A stretch of 64,000 nt of DNA from Pseudoxanthomonas helianthi (GTDB taxonomy: Bacteria > Pseudomonadota > Gammaproteobacteria > Xanthomonadales > Xanthomonadaceae). This document shows positions 59,325-64,000 of this stretch, piece by piece. The stretch lies in assembly GCF_017939625.1 (NCBI RefSeq), contig NZ_JAGKTC010000004.1, forward strand, positions 82,423-146,422, given 5' to 3'. The notes beneath the pieces were generated by a model, which was not told the DNA's origin, searched no databases, and saw only the letters and a program-made list of their open reading frames with translations. Each line of letters begins with the position of its first letter. Within the stretch, counting starts at the first letter, position 1. Position numbers and translations under genes: made by a program.

Positions 59325-59721
59325 GTCATTCCCGCGAAGGCGGGAATCCAGCGACTTGTGCTTTTGCTTGACCGATGATTTCAAGCCACAGGTCGTTCCA
59401 GTATGGATTCGCATCCTCGATCAGGCGGATCTTCCATTCGCGATTCCACTTCTTGATCTGCTTTTCCCGGGTAATGGCCGACTCCATCGTGCCATGCAAC
59501 TCATACCAGACCAGTTTCGTCACGCCATATTTCTTCGTGAATCCGTCGACGACATGTTCGCGGTGTTGCCAGGTCCTGCCGATCAGATCGCTGGTGACTC
59601 CTGTGTAAAGGGTGCCGTTGCGCTCGCTGGCAAGGATGTAGGTTGCAGGTTGCTTCTCCATCGACACGAACGATAGCAACGCAACGGCAAGTCACTGGAT
59701 TCCCGCCTTCGCGGGAATGAC
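59325..59721. mobile_element. GIY-YIG cassette 2 bounded by 34-bp inverted repeats
   Basis: The ends 59325-59358 and 59688-59721 are 34-base inverted repeats with one mismatch. Each contains ATTCCCGCGAAGGCGGGAAT followed by CCAGYGACTTG. The enclosed gene is the second GIY-YIG nuclease. The inner arm differs from cassette 1 (CGCTCTT there), yet the two arms of each cassette match each other. It lies between phoH and the XRE gene. The total is 397 bases, against 432 in cassette 1. Confidence 0.68.
59326..59661 (-). CDS. GIY-YIG nuclease-domain protein (copy 2)
   Basis: This 111-residue protein starts at the ATG at 59661 (MEKQPATYILAS). The motifs are [23 protein letters not shown] and AITREKQIKKWNREWK. 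It is about 74% identical to copy 1 over 95 residues. Its last 15 residues run into the left inverted repeat, which encodes GFPPSRE and the stop codon. The Ile to Thr change in the YIG motif (YTG) is the main oddity, but the catalytic Arg and Glu are kept. Confidence 0.88.
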   Translation of the reverse strand: MEKQPATYILASERNGTLYTGVTSDLIGRTWQHREHVVDGFTKKYGVTKLVWYELHGTMESAITREKQIKKWNREWKIRLIEDANPYWNDLWLEIIGQAKAQVAGFPPSRE

Positions 59722-59842
59722 GAGCAAAAGCATTGGGCACGCGAAATGATGTTTTAAACATCAAAATGCATATTTCCTACTTGCATCATCAAGCCTGACA
59801 GTCGGAAACTTCCCCGGTCCGCAAATCGACCGGGGCAATCCA

Positions 59843-60097
59843 GTGATCTCCGCCGCCCAATTGCGCGCCGCGCGCGCCCTGCTTGGCATCGACCAGAAGA
59901 AACTCGCCGAGATGGCCGGGGTTTCCCTGCCCACCATCCAGCGCATGGAGGCGAGCAAGGAAGAACACGTGCGTGGTGTGGTGTCCACGCTGACCAAGAT
60001 CGTCGAAGCGCTGGATGCCGCCGGCATCGAATTGATCGGCAACGGACAGCCCAGCCAGGGCAATGGCCGCGGCGTGCGCCTCAAGGAGCCGCGGTGA
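59843..60097 (+). CDS. XRE-family HTH regulator upstream of the SulP gene
   Basis: This 84-residue protein has a helix-turn-helix ([32 protein letters not shown]) followed by a C-terminal [16 protein letters not shown]. It starts at a GTG at 59843. The stop overlaps the ATG of the SulP gene by one base, so the two are co-transcribed. It may regulate the transporter, by position only. It is too close to a plain chromosomal regulator to be called an antitoxin. Confidence 0.88.
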   Translation: MISAAQLRAARALLGIDQKKLAEMAGVSLPTIQRMEASKEEHVRGVVSTLTKIVEALDAAGIELIGNGQPSQGNGRGVRLKEPR

Positions 60098-61824
60098 TGT
60101 CCAGCTTCGAATTCGACCGTCGCCAGTACCTGAAGATGTTCGAACCCAAGCTGCTGACCGTGCTGCGCGAAGGCTACGGCCTGCAGGCGTTCAAGGCCGA
60201 CGCCATCGCCGGCCTGACCGTGGCCATCGTCGCCTTGCCGCTGGCGATGGCGCTGGCCATCGCCTCGGGCACCACGCCGGAAAAAGGCCTGCACACGGCC
60301 ATCGTCGCCGGCTTCCTGATCTCGGCGCTGGGCGGCTCGCGCGTGCAGATCGGCGGGCCGACGGCGGCGTTCATCCCGGTCGTGTTCGTGGTGATCCAGA
60401 AGTTCGGCTACGGCGGGCTGATCCTGTGCACGCTGCTGGCCGGGCTGATGCTGATCGGCGCCGGTCTGCTGCGCCTGGGCACGCTGATGAAATACATGCC
60501 GCAACCGGTGATCACCGGCTTCACCGCCGGCATCGCGGTCAGCATCTTCTCCAGCCAGGTCAAGGACGCGCTGGGCCTGCAGATGCAGGAAGTGCCGGCG
60601 AAATTCTTCGCACGCTGGGCCGCCTACGCCCAACACATCGGCACCACCCGACCGGCCGCGCTGGCGTTGACCGTGCTCGGTCTGGTGGCGATCTTCGGCC
60701 TGCGCAAGTGGAAGCCGAAATGGCCCGGTTTCCTGATCGCGCTGCTGCTCGGCACCCTGGCTGCGCTGGCTCTGGGCCTGCCCGCGGAGACCATCGGCTC
60801 GCGCTTCGGCGATCTGCCTTCGGCCCTGCCCGATTTCCATTTCCCGCACATTCCGTTCGAACGCACCTTCGAGCTGCTGCCGAGCGCCTTCACCATCGCC
60901 TTCCTCGCCGGCGTCGAATCGCTGCTGTCGGCGGTGGTCGCCGACGGCATGACCGGCGGCCGCCATCGTTCCAATGGCGAACTGGTCGCGCAGGGCGTGG
61001 CCAACGTCGGCTCGGCCCTGTTCGGCGGGTTGCCCGCGACGGGGGCGATCGCGCGCACCGCAACCAACATCCGTTCCGGCGGCCGCACCCCGGTGGCCGG
61101 CATGCTGCACGCGGCCTACCTGCTGGTGTTCATGCTGGTGCTGGCGCCGTTGATGCGTTACGTGCCGCTGGCGGCGCTGTCGGCTGTGCTGCTGGTGGTG
61201 GCCTGGAACATGAGCGAGTTCGAGAACTTCCGCAACACGCTGTCGGCGCCGAAAGGCGATCGCCTGGTGCTGCTGCTGACCTTCTTCCTGACCGTGTTCT
61301 TCGACCTGACCATCGCCATCGAGGCTGGCATCGTCGTCGCGGCGTTCGTGTTCATGTTCCGCATGGCCGAGGCCGTGGAAATCAGTTCCGGCGTGCGCAT
61401 GATCGACGACGACCTGCGTCCCGGCGATCCGTCGCGCGAGATCGACATCCAGCAGCGCACGCGGCTGCCCAAGGGCGTGGAGGCCTACCAGATCGGCGGA
61501 CCGCTGTTCTTCGGCGCGGCCAATCGCCTGGACAACCTGCTCGACCAGTTCTTCGAGACGCCGAAGGTGCTGATCCTGCGCATGCGCCTGGTACCGGTGA
61601 TCGACGCCAGCGGCGTGCATGCGCTGAGGAAGCTGGCCGAACGCTGCCACCGCAAGGGCATCGTGCTGATCGTCTCCGGGCTGCAGGAACAGCCGAACCG
61701 GGTCATCGCCCGAATGAAGCTGGAGGAAAGCCCGGGCGAATTGCACTTCGCGTCCGACTTCGACCATGCGGTCAGGCTGGCCCAGCGCATCGCCGCGCCG
61801 CATCCGTCCGCGCAGGCGACCTGA
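60097..61824 (+). CDS. SulP family anion transporter with STAS domain
   Basis: This 575-residue inner-membrane protein moves sulfate, bicarbonate or similar anions. The SulP core has [68 protein letters not shown] and [29 protein letters not shown] cytoplasmic STAS domain ([17 protein letters not shown]...[17 protein letters not shown]) ends it. The substrate cannot be decided. AAGGAG precedes the ATG. Confidence 0.94.
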   Translation: MSSFEFDRRQYLKMFEPKLLTVLREGYGLQAFKADAIAGLTVAIVALPLAMALAIASGTTPEKGLHTAIVAGFLISALGGSRVQIGGPTAAFIPVVFVVIQKFGYGGLILCTLLAGLMLIGAGLLRLGTLMKYMPQPVITGFTAGIAVSIFSSQVKDALGLQMQEVPAKFFARWAAYAQHIGTTRPAALALTVLGLVAIFGLRKWKPKWPGFLIALLLGTLAALALGLPAETIGSRFGDLPSALPDFHFPHIPFERTFELLPSAFTIAFLAGVESLLSAVVADGMTGGRHRSNGELVAQGVANVGSALFGGLPATGAIARTATNIRSGGRTPVAGMLHAAYLLVFMLVLAPLMRYVPLAALSAVLLVVAWNMSEFENFRNTLSAPKGDRLVLLLTFFLTVFFDLTIAIEAGIVVAAFVFMFRMAEAVEISSGVRMIDDDLRPGDPSREIDIQQRTRLPKGVEAYQIGGPLFFGAANRLDNLLDQFFETPKVLILRMRLVPVIDASGVHALRKLAERCHRKGIVLIVSGLQEQPNRVIARMKLEESPGELHFASDFDHAVRLAQRIAAPHPSAQAT

Positions 61825-61855
61825 CGCCAGCGCGGGCAACCGGCACAATGGCGGC

Positions 61856-62661
<806 letters not shown>

Positions 62662-62665
<4 letters not shown>

Positions 62666-63498
62666 GCATCGAATCGCTGGAAATCCCGCTGGCCAGCACC
62701 GACGGCCACCAGTTCCCCTTGCTTGCGCGCGTGCCCGCGCAGGCGCAGGCAGCCCTGCTGTGGTTGCCGGCGCTGGGCGTGGCCGCGAAGCATTACCTGC
62801 CCTTCGCCGAGGAACTGGCCGCGCATGGCGTGGCCGTGTTCGTCCACGAATGGCGCGGCAACGGCGGCAGCGACCTGCGTCCGGATCGCGACCACGACTG
62901 GGGCTATCGCGAGTTGCTGACCCTCGATCTGCCGGCCAGCCATGCCGCGATGGCGCAACGGATTCCGCAATTGCCCCTGCTCGTCGGCGGACACAGCCTC
63001 GGCGGCCAGCTCGCCGCTTGTTACGCCGCGTTGCATCCCGCGGCCTTCGCCCAGTTGTGGCTGGTGGCGACCGGCACGCCGTACTGGCGCAGTTTCCCGG
63101 CGCCGCGCCGCTGGTTGCTGCCGCTGTTCTATCGCTTCGCTCCCTGGCTGGCCGATCGGCGCGGCCGCCTCAACGGGCGCCGGCTGGGGTTCGGCGGCAT
63201 GGAAGCGCGCGGACTGATCCGCGATTGGGCACGCGTCGGCTTGAGCAACCGCTATGCAGCGGCCGGCCTGGACATGGACCTCGAAGCCGCGTTGGCGCGA
63301 CTGTCCATCCCCGTGCACGGCGTGCTGTTCGAACAGGACTGGCTGGCCCCGCAAGGTTCGCTGGATGCGCTGCTCGCCCGACTGGCGCCGGCGCAGCGCA
63401 AGCTGATCGCGCTCAACCAGCGCCAGCTGGGCACGCGCGCGGACCACTTCGCATGGATGAAGCAACCCCTGAGCGTGGTGGAGTGCCTGCTGGAGTGA
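62662..63498 (+). CDS. Serine aminopeptidase-like alpha/beta hydrolase
   Basis: This 278-residue alpha/beta hydrolase has LLWLPALGVAAKHYLPFAEELAAHGVAVFVHEWRGNGGSD near the N terminus. The nucleophile elbow is LLVGGHSLGGQ. An Asp lies in VLFEQDWLAPQ and a His in RADHFAWM. The substrate is unknown. It is translationally coupled to thiD, but no thiamine role is known for this family. Confidence 0.9.
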
Positions 63499-63500
63499 CG

Positions 63501-63540
63501 GTAGGGCGGGTGATGACCCGCCCCCGTATCGAGTACGGGG
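63501..63540. repeat. GTAG-headed palindrome plus CCCCGTA hairpin between convergent genes
   Basis: GTAGGGCGGGTGATGACCCG begins at 63501, the same core as at 8546. A separate perfect hairpin, CCCCGTATCGAGTACGGGG, follows. It lies between the hydrolase stop and the galE stop, and is likely a bidirectional terminator. Confidence 0.75.
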
Positions 63541-63546
63541 CAGGCT

Positions 63547-64000
63547 CTACGCGTAGCCGTCTGGATTCATCGACTGCCAGCGCCAGGCGTCGCGGCACAT
63601 CGCGTCCACATCGAACTGTGCCTCCCAGCCCAGCAGTTGCCGTGCAAGCGACGGATCCGCATACACCTCGGCCACGTCGCCGGCGCGGCGGCCGACGATC
63701 TCGTAGGGCACGTCGCGGCCGGATGCCCTGGCGAATGCCTGCACCAACTCGAGCACGCTGATGCCCCGCCCGGTGCCGAGGTTGATCGTCGCGTTGCGGC
63801 CGTCTTCCAGCAGGAAGTCCAGCGCGTCGGCATGGGCGCGCGCCAGGTCCATCACGTGGATGTAGTCGCGCACGCCGGTGCCGTCCACGGTCGGCCAGTC
63901 GCCGCCGAATACGCTGAGCTTGTCGCGCCTACCCACGGCGACCTGGCAGACATAGGGCATCAGATTGTTGGGAACGCCAGACGGGTCTTCGCCGATCAGT
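63547..64000 (-). CDS. galE: UDP-glucose 4-epimerase (C-terminal part)
   Basis: The 5' part of the gene is beyond the right edge, so 150 C-terminal residues are visible. They include [60 protein letters not shown], then [28 protein letters not shown] and [24 protein letters not shown]. This is the sugar-binding half of GalE-type epimerases. The Rossmann fold and catalytic YxxxK are not in the window. Confidence 0.95.
   Translation of the reverse strand, partial: LIGEDPSGVPNNLMPYVCQVAVGRRDKLSVFGGDWPTVDGTGVRDYIHVMDLARAHADALDFLLEDGRNATINLGTGRGISVLELVQAFARASGRDVPYEIVGRRAGDVAEVYADPSLARQLLGWEAQFDVDAMCRDAWRWQSMNPDGYA

Noticed and set aside
11955..59721. CRISPR array
   Set aside because: Repeats are palindromic, belong to several families and are spread over the window, with no regular spacer spacing and no cas genes.
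59843..61824. XRE gene and its neighbour as a toxin-antitoxin pair
   Set aside because: The partner is a full SulP transporter, not a toxin, and the overlap fits a regulator-transporter operon.

Overview
This is a high-GC window of chromosomal, mostly housekeeping DNA from a gammaproteobacterium. Gene content and order (truA-trpF-trpB-DUF3144-trpA-accD, prmB next to aroC, folK-panB-panC-panD-pgi, bamC-dapA, metG-rsxB) point to the Xanthomonadaceae/Lysobacteraceae (Lysobacter, Luteimonas, Thermomonas or Pseudoxanthomonas-like). That placement is an inference from gene order, not from a search. All calls come from reading the sequence by hand; no database was searched.

Layout. 1-13.3 kb is a long minus-strand block: a 2OG-Fe(II) oxygenase (cut by the edge), glmM, accD, trpA, a DUF3144 gene, trpB, trpF, truA, fimV, asd, a D-2-hydroxyacid dehydrogenase, aroC and prmB. 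A GIY-YIG nuclease cassette sits between aroC and prmB. 13.4-18.9 kb holds a SCO protein, phosphatidylserine decarboxylase, a lytic transglycosylase, a HerA-like ATPase and a lipoprotein. 19.1-27.9 kb is a glycan-use locus: a sialidase-like/GH3/PA14 fusion, a GH92 mannosidase and a convergent TonB-dependent receptor, with shared operator-like sites. 28.4-41.2 kb holds greB, rimO, dcd, apbC, metG, rsxB, mutL and several small-family proteins. 41.2-47.0 kb holds an orphan contractile-tail tube protein, an AmiC-type amidase, a TsaE-truncated-globin fusion, nnr and queG. 47.3-53.3 kb is the pgi/panD/panC/panB/folK/pcnB group, interrupted by a large three-stem inverted-repeat element. A tRNA-Glu(CTC) follows. 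53.5-64 kb holds a pirin, fdxA, bamC, dapA, a GcvR-like regulator, bcp, phoH, a second GIY-YIG cassette, an XRE regulator with a SulP transporter, thiD, a hydrolase and the 3' part of galE.

The most unusual content lies in and around the repeats. At least four palindromic families are present: GTAG-headed, GTGGGAGCG-headed, dRS3-like ATTCCC(N8)GGGAAT, and CCCTCTCCC-type. They lie in gene ends, supply stop codons for psd, aroC, rsxB, the HIT gene and one GIY-YIG gene, and one copy lies in frame inside metG. Two GIY-YIG nuclease genes (about 74% identical by hand count) are each bracketed by long dRS3-like inverted repeats, and one cassette splits the prmB-aroC pair. A 267-bp element between folK and panB has three long stems (33, about 36 and 23 bp) meeting at one junction. 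Two further single-ORF fusions (TsaE-globin and sialidase-GH3) have no frameshift at the joint.
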